From the NCBI GenBank assembly GCA_025846845.1, contig JAOYTL010000012.1, positions 186,001-250,000 on the forward strand: 64,000 nt of DNA, in the 5' to 3' direction. Both the position numbers and the translations under genes were made by a program. This document shows, one piece after another, positions 29,003 through 37,373 of the stretch. How positions within the stretch are numbered: the stretch's first letter is position 1; the number at the start of each line of letters is the position of its first letter. The notes under the pieces are model-generated. The model made no database searches and was not told the origin of the DNA. It worked only from the letters and a program-made list of their open reading frames with translations. This DNA comes from Alloboseaceae bacterium BT-24-1. Lineage in GTDB: Bacteria; Pseudomonadota; Alphaproteobacteria; Rhizobiales; Beijerinckiaceae.

Positions 29003-29713
29003 ATGAGCAACGAACGGAAGGTCGCCATCGTCACCGGCGCCTCGCAGGGCATCGGCGCGGCGCTGGTCAAGGGTTTTCGCGACCGCAATTATCGGGTCGT
29101 GGCGACATCGCGCTCGATCACGCAGGGCAGCGATCCGGACATTCTGGCGGTCCCCGGCGACATCGCCGATCCGGCGACCGCCGAGGCGGTCGTCCGCGAG
29201 GCGATCGCCCGTTTCGGGCGCGTCGACACGCTGGTCAACAATGCCGGCATCTTCATCGCCAAGCCCTTCACCGACTACACGGCAGAGGATTTCCAGACGA
29301 AGATCGCCACCAATCTCGCCGGCTTCTTCCACATCACCCAGCAGGCCGTGGCCGCCATGCTGAAGCAGGGCTCCGGCCATGTCGTCAGCATCACCACGAG
29401 CCTGACCGACCATGCGGTCGCGGGCGTTCCGACCGTGCTCGCCAACCTGACCAAGGGCGGCATCAATTCGGCGACCAAGGCGCTGGCGGTCGAATACGCC
29501 ACCCGGGGCATCCGCGTGAACGCGGTCTCGCCCGGCATCATCAAGACCCCGATGCACGCGCCGCAGACGCATGAATTCCTGGCGGGCCTGCACCCGGTCA
29601 AGCGCATGGGCGAGGTCCGCGACATCGTCGACGCCGTGCTTTTCCTGGAAAGCGCCGGTTTCGTCACTGGCGAGATCCTCCACGTCGATGGCGGCCAGAG
29701 CGCTGGCCACTGA
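29003..29713 (+). CDS. SDR family oxidoreductase with atypical active site
   Basis: A 236-aa Rossmann protein with VAIVTGASQGIGAAL at the N-terminus and TLVNNAGIFIAKP in the middle. The catalytic region reads VSITTSLTDHAVAGVPTVLANLTKGGINSATKALAVEYA: the Ser and Lys are there but the position of the Tyr is Ala. Such variants form a recognised SDR subgroup whose chemistry is unclear. ATG 29003 is preceded by CGAGGA, favouring it over an upstream start 40 codons away. A tautomerase gene follows after 29 bases. Confidence 0.87.
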   Translation: MSNERKVAIVTGASQGIGAALVKGFRDRNYRVVATSRSITQGSDPDILAVPGDIADPATAEAVVREAIARFGRVDTLVNNAGIFIAKPFTDYTAEDFQTKIATNLAGFFHITQQAVAAMLKQGSGHVVSITTSLTDHAVAGVPTVLANLTKGGINSATKALAVEYATRGIRVNAVSPGIIKTPMHAPQTHEFLAGLHPVKRMGEVRDIVDAVLFLESAGFVTGEILHVDGGQSAGH

Positions 29714-29742
29714 CGCGCCATCTAAACCAACAGGAGGTTTCC

Positions 29743-29973
29743 ATGCCGATCGTCACCATCCAGGTCACGCGCGAGGGCTCCGGCCCGGGCCGCTCCTCGG
29801 TCACCGCCAAGGAGAAGGCCAGGCTCATCGCCGGCGCCAGCCAGCTCCTGCTCGACGTGCTGAACAAGCCCCTCGACGCAACCTTTGTCGTGATCGAGGA
29901 GGTCGAGCTCGACAATTGGGGCTGGGGTGGCCTGCCTGTCCCAGAATACCGCAGGCGGCGCGCGGCGAGCTAG
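29743..29973 (+). CDS. 4-oxalocrotonate tautomerase family protein
   Basis: A 76-aa protein beginning MPIVTIQVTREG; after Met removal Pro1 would be the catalytic base. The family segment FVVIEEVELDNWGWGG lies in the C-terminal half. The gene has a perfect AGGAGG ribosome site. Members isomerise unsaturated 2-oxo acids or related keto-enol pairs. With the SDR and NMO neighbours it suggests a small oxidation module whose substrate is unknown. Confidence 0.88.
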   Translation: MPIVTIQVTREGSGPGRSSVTAKEKARLIAGASQLLLDVLNKPLDATFVVIEEVELDNWGWGGLPVPEYRRRRAAS

Positions 29974-30067
29974 TCTCGCCGCCAGCGATCTCGAACCGGT
30001 CCCGCTCAATCCTGCACTACGGATGCGCTGACCTTCGCCTTTGAAATCGACGGGCCACGGCGGACAC

Positions 30068-30190
30068 TAGAGCAGGATGCGAAAAAGTGGGAACCGGTTT
30101 TTCGCATCCTGCTCTAACTCTTTGATGAGAGACGGATTCAGATTTCAGATGGAAGCGCCTCGCGATTCCATCTGAAATCATCCGGCTCTA
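30068..30190. repeat. Intergenic palindromic element bounded by TAGAGC and GCTCTA
   Basis: A 123-base element with two perfect hairpins. The first is AGAGCAGGATGCGAAAAA (30069-30086) with its reverse complement at 30098-30115. The second is GATTTCAGATGGAA (30141-30154) with TTCCATCTGAAATC (30166-30179). The ends TAGAGC and GCTCTA are inverted. Elements of this kind are dispersed between genes in Hyphomicrobiales. A related element with the same ends lies at 37247-37362. Confidence 0.75.
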
Positions 30191-30224
30191 ACCGCTGCCC
30201 GTCCGGCCTTTTTGAGGAACGATC

Positions 30225-31283
30225 ATGACCAGCACCGCACAAGCGCGACTGCTCGATCTGTTCGGCATTGAATTGCCGATCATCCAGGGACCGATGGCCC
30301 TGGCGTCGACGCCGGAGATGGCCATCGCCGTCAGCGAAGCCGGCGGTCTCGGCTCGCTGGCGGGCGCGCAATACAACGAAGCGGGACTGCGGACCGCGCT
30401 GGACACCGTGCGGGCCGGCACGCGCCTGCCGATCAACGTCAACTTCTTCTGCCATACGCCGCCGGCCGACGATCCGGCGCGTCAGACGGCCTGGCTGAAG
30501 CACCTCTCCGGCTACTATGCCGAGGCCGGGCTCGATCCGGACATGCCGAAGCCCCCGAGCGGGCGCACGCCCTTCGACGCCGCCCTTGCCGGTGTCGTCG
30601 AGGAGTACAAGCCCGAGGTCGTCAGCTTCCATTTCGGCCTGCCAGCGCCGGAGCTGTTCGAGCGGGTCAAGCGCACCGGCGCCAAGGTGATCGCCTCCGC
30701 GACCACGGTGGCCGAGGCGCGCTGGCTCGCCGAGCGCGGCGTCGATGCCGTCATCGCCATGGGCGCCGAGGCCGGCGGCCATCGCGGCATCTTCCTCAAC
30801 GACCGGATCTCGGAGCAGGTCGGCACCTTCGCGCTGGTGCCGCAGGTCGTCGATGCCGTCTCCGTCCCCGTGATCGCCGCCGGTGGCATCACCGACCGGC
30901 GCGGCGTGGAAGCCGCCTTCGCGCTCGGGGCGGCAGCCGTCCAGGTCGGTACGGCCTATCTGTTCACGCCCGAGGCCAGCATCTCGCCGATCTACCGCAA
31001 GGCGCTCGGCATGAGCGAGCGGCCGACCGCGATCACCAATTTGTTCACCGGTCGGCCGGCGCGCGGCATCGTCAACCGGGCGATGGCGGAGCTCGGCCCA
31101 ATCTCCGAGCTCGCCCCTGCCTTCCCGACCGCTGGTACGGCGCTGGGGCCGCTGCGCAGCGCCGCCGAGGCGGCGGGCCGCGACGACTTCACCTTGCTCT
31201 GGGCTGGTCAGGCCTACCCGCTCGCCAAACCGATGTCGTCGGCGAAACTGACGCGGATGCTTGCCGGGCTAGACCGCCGATAA
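30225..31283 (+). CDS. Nitronate monooxygenase (NMO/2-NPD family)
   Basis: A 352-aa FMN-dependent TIM-barrel enzyme that oxidises alkyl nitronates to carbonyl compounds and nitrite. It shows ELPIIQGPMALASTPEMAIAVSEAGGLGSLAGAQY, the catalytic-His segment AMGAEAGGHRG, and PVIAAGGITDRRGVEAAFALGAAAVQVGTAYLFT. It is closer to canonical class I NMO than the copy at 13841. Its 3' end overlaps the convergent DUF2161 gene by 15 bases. Confidence 0.9.
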   Translation: MTSTAQARLLDLFGIELPIIQGPMALASTPEMAIAVSEAGGLGSLAGAQYNEAGLRTALDTVRAGTRLPINVNFFCHTPPADDPARQTAWLKHLSGYYAEAGLDPDMPKPPSGRTPFDAALAGVVEEYKPEVVSFHFGLPAPELFERVKRTGAKVIASATTVAEARWLAERGVDAVIAMGAEAGGHRGIFLNDRISEQVGTFALVPQVVDAVSVPVIAAGGITDRRGVEAAFALGAAAVQVGTAYLFTPEASISPIYRKALGMSERPTAITNLFTGRPARGIVNRAMAELGPISELAPAFPTAGTALGPLRSAAEAAGRDDFTLLWAGQAYPLAKPMSSAKLTRMLAGLDRR

Positions 31284-31958
31284 CCCGCTGCGATCAAGCT
31301 CGACCGCTGGGGCTGCCCCCCACCGCTCCAAAGCGCTGCGGCCGGCCTCGGTCAGGCCGTAGACACCGCGCTCGGCCTTCTCGAACCAGCCATAGACGTT
31401 GCGGTGCAGGATCTTCTGGACGTCTGGACAGGACGGCCTGAGGTCGCGCGGGCGCTTTGGCTCGGCGCTCATCGCCGCGGCGCAGGCGAGCGCCTGCTGG
31501 CGATAGGCGGTCATGATCGGCTGGCGCGTGCTGCCGCCGGCCGCCGGATCGCCCTTGCGCCGCCGATGCTCGTCGACCAGTCGCGAGCGGGCCCGCGGGT
31601 TCTTGCGCGGGGTCGGCGCGGCCGGCGAGACCAGCACCTCGACCCGGCCCGTGCTGGAGACGCCGAGCAGGCCGAAGCCGAGGCGCCGGCAGAGATCGCG
31701 ATAGCGCGGATCGCTCTCCCGGCCCTTGCCCCTGGCCGAGAGCTGCGCCGCCAGCCAGATCTCGTCGCCGAGGCGCAGCCGGTCGACGCCCTGCAGAATG
31801 AGCTCCAGGTTGAAGGCGAGCTTGAGTTCGCCGATCACCACCACGGTGGCATCGCCCTCCCGCAGCCCGACGAGATCACAGCGGCCGATCTCGCCCTTCA
31901 CGGCATAGCCGAGCTCCTCGAGGAAGCATTTCACCGGCGGATAGAGCAAGGTTTCCAA
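31269..31958 (-). CDS. DUF2161 protein, PD-(D/E)XK-type phosphodiesterase fold
   Basis: A 229-aa protein matching DUF2161. It begins METLLYPPVKCFLEELGYAVKGEIG, and the nuclease-like core is CDLVGLREGDATVVVIGELKLAF, holding Asp and Glu-x-Lys as in PD-(D/E)XK enzymes. The start is TTG at 31958, with AGGAG 8-12 bases upstream; an ATG at 31965 is out of frame. The C-terminal half, with HRNVYGWFEKAERGVYGLTEAG, resembles a winged-helix. Its biological role is not known to me. Confidence 0.8.
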   Translation of the reverse strand: METLLYPPVKCFLEELGYAVKGEIGRCDLVGLREGDATVVVIGELKLAFNLELILQGVDRLRLGDEIWLAAQLSARGKGRESDPRYRDLCRRLGFGLLGVSSTGRVEVLVSPAAPTPRKNPRARSRLVDEHRRRKGDPAAGGSTRQPIMTAYRQQALACAAAMSAEPKRPRDLRPSCPDVQKILHRNVYGWFEKAERGVYGLTEAGRSALERWGAAPAVELDRSGLSAV

Positions 31959-32051
31959 GCGGCATCTCCTGGCAGTTGCGCAGGAGCCTAGCGCCGAGAG
32001 GTTTCCGAGAGCCGAACAGGCGAGCGACCTGCCTGCCGGCCTGCAGCAATC

Positions 32052-32981
32052 TTAGCGGTGATAGAGATGGGGCCGCGCCGCCGTATCGCCCGCGCCGGCG
32101 CCCGGCGTGAAGATCGAGATCGCCTTGGGGTGGACCTTGAAATGCGCCGGCGTCGCGGTGACGATCTCGCCATCGGTGTTCACCGGCATCGGCCGCTTGG
32201 TCTCGATGTCGAACTCGACGCAGCGCGCCGTGCGCACCTCGCGCCAGGCGCCGTGCGTGCCGGACCTGAACGAACGCAGCATCAGCGCGAGCTTCCAGAG
32301 ATTGCTGATCTCGAGGCTGTAGAGATCGAGATGGCCATCATCGATCTCGGCGCTCTCCTCGACGACGTTGCCGCCGCCATAGTGCCGGCCATTGCCGATC
32401 GCGACCTGATAGGTTTCGACCTCGGTCGTCCGGCCCTTCTCGGTAATCTTCGCCTTGAAGCGCGCCGCCCGGGTCATGACCTTCATCGCCGCGAGCGCAT
32501 AGCCGAGCCGGCCGAAGCGCTTCTTCAGCACCGGATCGAGGCTCTGCGCCAGATCGCTGCTCAGCCCGATGCTGGCGACATTGAAGAAGGCGTGGCCGTT
32601 GACCGTGCCGACATCGACCGGCCGCGTCTCGCCACGGGCGATCACCTCGGCCGCCGCGACGAGGTCTGACGGGATGCCGAGCGTCAATGCGAGGTCGTTG
32701 GCCGTGCCCATCGGGATGATGCCCATCGGCAGGCCGCTCTCCATCGCCGCGAGCGCGGCCGAGGAGACCGAGCCGTCCCCGCCGCAGACGATGACGAGAT
32801 CGGCCCGATCGCGCAGCCGCACGATGTCGCGGGCGATCTCCGGCAAGGCCTCGAAGGTCTCGATGGTGACGTCGAGCCCGCCGGCCTCGAGACGCTGCAG
32901 GAGCGGCTCGATCGACTCACTGCCGCGCCGCGCCTTGGGATTGCGCAGCAGCAGAGCGCGCTTGCGGGTGGATTGATTCAT
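32052..32981 (-). CDS. Diacylglycerol kinase-family lipid kinase
   Basis: A 309-aa enzyme of the DAGK/YegS family, phosphorylating a lipid (diacylglycerol or sphingosine-like) with ATP. GGDGS at residues 67-71 is the nucleotide loop and GTANDLA at 92-98 is the second conserved motif. The Asp-rich region DDGHLDLY follows. The ATG at 32981 has AGGA upstream and starts the recognisable N-terminal strand RALLLRNPKARRG. It stands alone, divergent from the LacI gene. Confidence 0.9.
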   Translation of the reverse strand: MNQSTRKRALLLRNPKARRGSESIEPLLQRLEAGGLDVTIETFEALPEIARDIVRLRDRADLVIVCGGDGSVSSAALAAMESGLPMGIIPMGTANDLALTLGIPSDLVAAAEVIARGETRPVDVGTVNGHAFFNVASIGLSSDLAQSLDPVLKKRFGRLGYALAAMKVMTRAARFKAKITEKGRTTEVETYQVAIGNGRHYGGGNVVEESAEIDDGHLDLYSLEISNLWKLALMLRSFRSGTHGAWREVRTARCVEFDIETKRPMPVNTDGEIVTATPAHFKVHPKAISIFTPGAGAGDTAARPHLYHR

Positions 32982-33129
32982 CGGGTCCTGCAGCAAAGCG
33001 TCATCGGGCAAGGCAGGTGGGGACGCGGCAGACCGGTTTCAATCGCGTGGCTGGCGTTGGGGCGATCCTGGAGAGCTTTATGGAAGGGCTCCAGTGGCTG
33101 CTTGACTCCCGCTGGCGGCTTTATAAGCT

Positions 33130-33145
33130 TCCAAAACGTTTTGGA
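33130..33145. promoter_or_regulatory. LacI-type palindromic operator
   Basis: TCCAAAACGTTTTGGA is a perfect 16-base palindrome with central CG, the hallmark of LacI/GalR operators. It lies just before the LacI gene and overlaps its ribosome site (GGAG at 33143-33146). Autorepression and control of the following transport operon are likely. Confidence 0.7.
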
Positions 33146-33153
33146 GACCGGTT

Positions 33154-34167
33154 TTGAGCTCTCTCAAGGCACTCGCGCAACGTCTGGGCCTCTCGATCAC
33201 GACCGTGTCGCGAGCCCTCGACGACTATCCGGATGTCGCTCCGGCGACGCGCGAGCGTGTCCGGCATGCAGCGCGAGAGGCGAATTATCGCCCTCACAAT
33301 GCCGCTCGCCGGCTGCGCAAGGGGACCGGCGAGACGGTCGCCTTCGTGATGCCGGCGCAACCCGGGCATTTCCACGAGCCGGTCTTCGCGGAATTGCTGG
33401 CGGCGATCGGGGAGCAGCTCGCGGCCAAGCATCACGATCTCATCCTGCTCGCGGCCCGTCCCGGCCTCGAGGAGATGGCGACCTATCGACGCCTGGTCGA
33501 AAGCGGCCGGGCCGACGCCTTCATCCTCGCCCGAACGCGCCGCCGCGACGAGCGCGTCGCCTATCTCGAGGCGAAGGGCGTGCCCTTCATCTGCCATGGC
33601 CGGACCGAAACGAAACAGCCTTACGCCTTCGTCGACGGTGATGGCGAGCAAGGCTTCCGGGACCTGACGAAGCGCCTGATCGGGCTGGGCCATCGCCGGA
33701 TCGCGCATCTGTCGGCACCATCCTACCTCACCTTCGCGACGCTGCGCGCCGCCGGCTGGCGGCAGGCGATGACCGAAGCTGGTCTCGAAGAGGACGCGAA
33801 GCGGCTCTTTGCCGAAGGCGAACCGGCCGAGGAGGATGGCCATCGCCTCGCCGCCGCGCTGCTGGCCGGACCGCAGCCGCCGACCGCGCTGGTCTGCGCC
33901 ACCGACCGAATGGCGCTCGGAGCGATGCAGGCTGTGGTCGAGGCCGGTCTCGCCATCGGCCCCGACATCGCTGTCACCGGCCACGACAACATTCCAGCAG
34001 CCTCTTATGCCCGGCCGGGCCTCACCACCATGGAACTGCCGCCGGCCGAGGTCGGCGCGCGGCTTGCCGCGATGATCCTCGCCCGCATGGGCGGGCGCGA
34101 TCCACGCGAGCTCTCGGCCGTGCTGAATTTGCGCCAGATCCCGCGGGGGTCGAGCGCAGAAGCCTGA
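33154..34167 (+). CDS. LacI family transcriptional regulator
   Basis: A 337-aa repressor. The N-terminal HTH is LKALAQRLGLSITTVSRALDDYPDVAPATRERV, followed by hinge-helix sequence ANYRPHNAARRLRKG and a periplasmic-binding-protein-like ligand domain to the C-terminus. The start is TTG at 33154, 7 bases after a GGAG site that is inside the palindromic operator. It heads a cluster of a sugar-type ABC importer and a glycoside hydrolase, so the inducer is presumably the imported glycoside. Confidence 0.92.
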   Translation: MSSLKALAQRLGLSITTVSRALDDYPDVAPATRERVRHAAREANYRPHNAARRLRKGTGETVAFVMPAQPGHFHEPVFAELLAAIGEQLAAKHHDLILLAARPGLEEMATYRRLVESGRADAFILARTRRRDERVAYLEAKGVPFICHGRTETKQPYAFVDGDGEQGFRDLTKRLIGLGHRRIAHLSAPSYLTFATLRAAGWRQAMTEAGLEEDAKRLFAEGEPAEEDGHRLAAALLAGPQPPTALVCATDRMALGAMQAVVEAGLAIGPDIAVTGHDNIPAASYARPGLTTMELPPAEVGARLAAMILARMGGRDPRELSAVLNLRQIPRGSSAEA

Positions 34168-34231
34168 GAATCCGAGCCTGAACTGAAGCGGCCAGCAAGC
34201 GCCGCACCGACAGCAAACGCAGAGGGAGGAG

Positions 34232-35512
34232 ATGATGAAGTCCATTCTGGCAAGCGCAGGTGCCGCTGCGATCCTGTTCACGACGAGCCTCGCCGCAGCG
34301 CAGGACGTCAACTTCCTGTCGACGCAGCTGAGACCGGTCGAGGAAGCGCAGAAGGTCCGACAGGTCCTGCTGAAGGGCGTGCCCGGCAAGGTCTCCTACC
34401 TGGTCGAGGAGCCGCCGCAATTCGACGTGCGCATGAAGGCCGAGGGCAAGGCCGGCAAGCGCACGATCAGCCTCGCGGGAGCGCTGCACGGCGAACTGCA
34501 GCCGCTCGTCACCTCCGGCGATATCGAGCCGATCGACGACCTCGCGGCCAAACTCGCCGATCGCGGCATCCCGCAGGGGCTGATGGAACTCGGCAAGCTC
34601 GGCACCGGCAAGCAGGTGTATATTCCCTGGATGCAGGCGACCTACATCATGGTCGCGCGCAAGGAGGCGCTCGCCTCGCTGCCGGCCGGCGCCAACGTCA
34701 ATGCGCTGAGCTACGACCAGCTCGAAGCCTGGGGCAAGGCGCTGACCGAGAAGACCGGCAAGCGCCTTATCGGCTTCCCGGCCGGGCCGAAGGGGCTGAT
34801 GCCGCGCTTCTACCAGGGCTATCTCTACCCTTCCTTCACCGGTGGCGTGGTGACGCCGTTCCGCTCAGCCGACGCCGAGGCGATGTGGGGCAAGTTCAAG
34901 AGCCTCTGGCAGTACGTCAATCCGAACTCGACCAGCTACGACTTCATGCAGGAACCACTGATGGCCGGCGAGGTCTGGGTCGCGTTCGACCACGTCGCGC
35001 GCCTGAAGGACGCGCTGGTGCAGGAGCCCGACAAATACGTGACCTTCCCTGCGCCGGCTGGCCCGAAGGGGCGCGGCTACATGCCGGTCATCGCCGGGCT
35101 CGCCATCCCCAAGGGCGCGCCCGACCGTGCCGGAGCGGCCGCAGTGATCGAGCATCTGACCAAGCCTGACGTGCAGGTGAAGACCGCGGCCGAGGTCGGC
35201 TTCTTCCCCGTGGTGAAGGCTGAATTGCCGGCCGATCTCTCGCCGGGCATCAAGCTGATCGCCGAGGGCGTCGCCAAGACGCAAGGCGCCAGGGACGCGC
35301 TGCCGGCGCTGCTGCCGATCGGGCTCGGCGACAAGGGCGGCGAGTTCAACAAGGTCTTCTCCGACAGCTTCCAGCGCATCGTGCTGCGCGGCGAGAACCC
35401 GCGCGCCGTCCTCGATGCGCAGGCCGCGGTGCTCAAGGGCCTGATGGAGACGACGAAGGCGCCGTGCTGGGCGCCCGACAAGGCGAGCGAAGCCGCTTGC
35501 CCGGTGAACTGA
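34232..35512 (+). CDS. Extracellular solute-binding protein, family 1 (sugar ABC transporter)
   Basis: A 426-aa binding protein. Residues 1-23 are a Sec leader (MMKSILASAGAAAILFTTSLAAA). The mature part resembles MalE/UgpB-type proteins, with GYLYPSFTGG and AGEVWVAFDHVARLKDAL. A GAGGGAGGAG ribosome site precedes two in-frame ATG codons. A strong terminator follows before the permease genes, fitting the higher need for binding protein. By context the ligand is a small glycoside. Confidence 0.88.
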   Translation: MMKSILASAGAAAILFTTSLAAAQDVNFLSTQLRPVEEAQKVRQVLLKGVPGKVSYLVEEPPQFDVRMKAEGKAGKRTISLAGALHGELQPLVTSGDIEPIDDLAAKLADRGIPQGLMELGKLGTGKQVYIPWMQATYIMVARKEALASLPAGANVNALSYDQLEAWGKALTEKTGKRLIGFPAGPKGLMPRFYQGYLYPSFTGGVVTPFRSADAEAMWGKFKSLWQYVNPNSTSYDFMQEPLMAGEVWVAFDHVARLKDALVQEPDKYVTFPAPAGPKGRGYMPVIAGLAIPKGAPDRAGAAAVIEHLTKPDVQVKTAAEVGFFPVVKAELPADLSPGIKLIAEGVAKTQGARDALPALLPIGLGDKGGEFNKVFSDSFQRIVLRGENPRAVLDAQAAVLKGLMETTKAPCWAPDKASEAACPVN

Positions 35513-35532
35513 CGCGAACCGTTCCTCCCACT

Positions 35533-35559
35533 GGGCGGCCTGCGGGCCGCCCGCTTTTT
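35533..35559 (+). terminator. Intrinsic terminator after the binding-protein gene
   Basis: GGGCGGCC (35533-35540) pairs with GGCCGCCC (35545-35552) across loop TGCG, followed by five T (35555-35559). It lies between the binding-protein and permease genes, so it probably attenuates rather than ends the operon transcript. Confidence 0.75.
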
Positions 35560-35591
35560 CCGTTCTTGCGAAAGCTGCCGCCGGGACCGCC

Positions 35592-36446
35592 ATGAAGCGA
35601 ACCCAATCGCGAGCCCTCCCCTATCTGCTGCTGGCGCCGTCGCTGGTCTTCCTGACGGCGATCTTCCTGCTGCCGCTCGTGCAGACGATCGCGCTGTCCT
35701 TCAGCGAAAGCGGGGTCGCCTCGCTCGGCAATTACCGGCGCATGGTCTCCGACCTGAATTTCGGCCTCGCCCTGCGCAACACCTTCCTGCTTGTCCTCGT
35801 CGTGGTGCCGATCCAGCTCGCGCTCGCCCTCGGGATGAGCGTGATGATCGAGAAGATCGGCCGTGGGCGCGATCTCGTGCTCTGGGTCTGGACGATCCCG
35901 CTCGGTGTTTCCGATCTCGCCGCCGGCCTGGTCTGGCTCGCGATCCTGCAGGACCGCGGCTATCTCAACAGCGCGCTCTACGGGCTCGGCCTGATCGAGG
36001 GGCCGACCGCCTGGCTGACCTACGAGACACCCGGCACGCTCTTCCTCGGGGTCGTCCTCGCCGAGATCTGGCGCGCCACCGCGATCGTGCTGGTCATCCT
36101 GGTCGCCGGCCTCCAGCTCATCCCGAAGGAATATCGCGAGGCGGCCGAGGTCTTCGGCGCGAGGCCCTGGACGATCTTCCGGCGCATCACCCTGCCACTG
36201 CTCAAGCCCAGCATCCAGACGGCGCTGATCCTGCGCACCGTGCTCGCCTTCGAGGTGTTCGCGGTGGTCTACGCCATCGGCGGCACGAACTTCCCGGTGC
36301 TCGTCGGCGAAGCCTACACCTGGCAGAACGCCAACCAGAACACCGGCGTCGCTGCCGCCTATGCGATGCTGATCGTCGTGATCTCGCTCGCCGCGACGGC
36401 AATCTATCTGCGGGTGCTGCGCGTCCCGGCGGAGCAGCAGCCATGA
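35592..36446 (+). CDS. Sugar-type ABC transporter permease (MalF family)
   Basis: A 284-aa membrane protein with six predicted helices, starting SRALPYLLLAPSLVFLTAIFLLPLVQTIALSFSE. The coupling loop contains EYREAAEVFGARPWTIFRRITLPLLKPS, the EAA motif that meets the ATPase. Its stop overlaps the next permease start by four bases (ATGA). Confidence 0.9.
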   Translation: MKRTQSRALPYLLLAPSLVFLTAIFLLPLVQTIALSFSESGVASLGNYRRMVSDLNFGLALRNTFLLVLVVVPIQLALALGMSVMIEKIGRGRDLVLWVWTIPLGVSDLAAGLVWLAILQDRGYLNSALYGLGLIEGPTAWLTYETPGTLFLGVVLAEIWRATAIVLVILVAGLQLIPKEYREAAEVFGARPWTIFRRITLPLLKPSIQTALILRTVLAFEVFAVVYAIGGTNFPVLVGEAYTWQNANQNTGVAAAYAMLIVVISLAATAIYLRVLRVPAEQQP

Positions 36447-37249
36447 GCGGGCTGAAGCGCACCGTCTTCTGGACCGGCGTCGCCGCGCTCTGCGCCTGGG
36501 TGCTGGTGCCGATCTGGCTGATCGGCCTCGGAGCGTTCGGCGGCCGCACCGGCGTCTTCCGCTGGCCGAAATCGCTGTGGCCGGGCGATGCCTCGCTCGC
36601 CGCCCTGCAGACCTTCCTCGCTGTCGAGGGCGTCTGGCCGGCGATGGTGAACAGCATCATCGCGGCACTCACCTGCATGGCTCTCTCGATCGGCCTCGGT
36701 GCACCGGCCGGCTATGCCCTGGCGCGCTTCTCCTTCCGCGGCCAGAACACCTACCGCCTGCTGATCCTGCTGACCCGCGCCTTCCCGCTCGCCATCCTGG
36801 CGCTGCCGCTGACGGTCGCCTTCATCCGGATCGGGCTCTACGACACGGCCTTCGGCGTCGGCCTCGTGCATACGGCGCTGGCGCTGCCCTTCGCCGCGCT
36901 GGTTTCCGCCAGCCTGTTCCAGGCGATCCCGCGCGAGCTGGAGGAAGCGGCCTGGGTCTTCGGCTGCAGCCGCTGGCAGGCCTTCCGCAAGGTCGTGCTG
37001 CCGCTCGCGCTGCCCGGCATCGCCGCGGCGGCGATCTTCGCCTTCGTCATCTCCTGGAACGAGGTTTTCGCGGCCTCGGTGCTCTCGGTGAAGAACCGCA
37101 CGCTCACCGCCTATCTCCTCACCGTGCTGGCGGAGTCGCCGCTGCATTTCCGCTTCGCCGGTGGCTTCCTGCTGATCCTGCCCTCGCTCGCCTTCATCTT
37201 CGCGGTCCGGAAATATCTGTTCGCGATGTGGGGTATCGCCAACCGCTAG
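36443..37249 (+). CDS. Sugar-type ABC transporter permease (MalG family)
   Basis: A 268-aa membrane protein, partner of the preceding permease. The EAA loop is ELEEAAWVFGCSRWQAFRKVVLPLALPG. ATG 36443 overlaps the preceding stop. The gene's TAG stop codon (37247-37249) is the first triplet of a palindromic element, which means the C-terminus was probably set by insertion of that element. Confidence 0.9.
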   Translation: MSGLKRTVFWTGVAALCAWVLVPIWLIGLGAFGGRTGVFRWPKSLWPGDASLAALQTFLAVEGVWPAMVNSIIAALTCMALSIGLGAPAGYALARFSFRGQNTYRLLILLTRAFPLAILALPLTVAFIRIGLYDTAFGVGLVHTALALPFAALVSASLFQAIPRELEEAAWVFGCSRWQAFRKVVLPLALPGIAAAAIFAFVISWNEVFAASVLSVKNRTLTAYLLTVLAESPLHFRFAGGFLLILPSLAFIFAVRKYLFAMWGIANR

Positions 37250-37362
37250 AGCCGGATCCGATCAGATTGAACCAATCTGGTCGGTGAATCCGTCTCTAAA
37301 CTTAAAGATGGAGACCGTTTTTCCGATCAGCTTGCGGTGCAAGCTGATCGGAACGGGCTCTA
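37247..37362. repeat. Palindromic element bounded by TAGAGCC and GGCTCTA, inside an operon
   Basis: A 116-base element whose inverted ends are TAGAGCC (37247-37253) and GGCTCTA (37356-37362). It contains TTCCGATCAGCTTG (37321-37334) with its perfect complement CAAGCTGATCGGAA (37340-37353). A second stem, CCGATCAGATT/AATCTGGTCGG, has one mismatch. The ends match the element at 30068-30190. It separates the permease from the ATPase gene and supplies the permease stop codon. Confidence 0.75.
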
Positions 37363-37373
37363 ACGAGGACCGA

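Noticed and set aside
30068..30190. A small RNA gene or riboswitch before the nitronate monooxygenase
   Set aside because: The hairpins are perfect palindromes with ends shared by another intergenic element, which fits a dispersed repeat better than a conserved RNA; no promoter or terminator pattern was seen.
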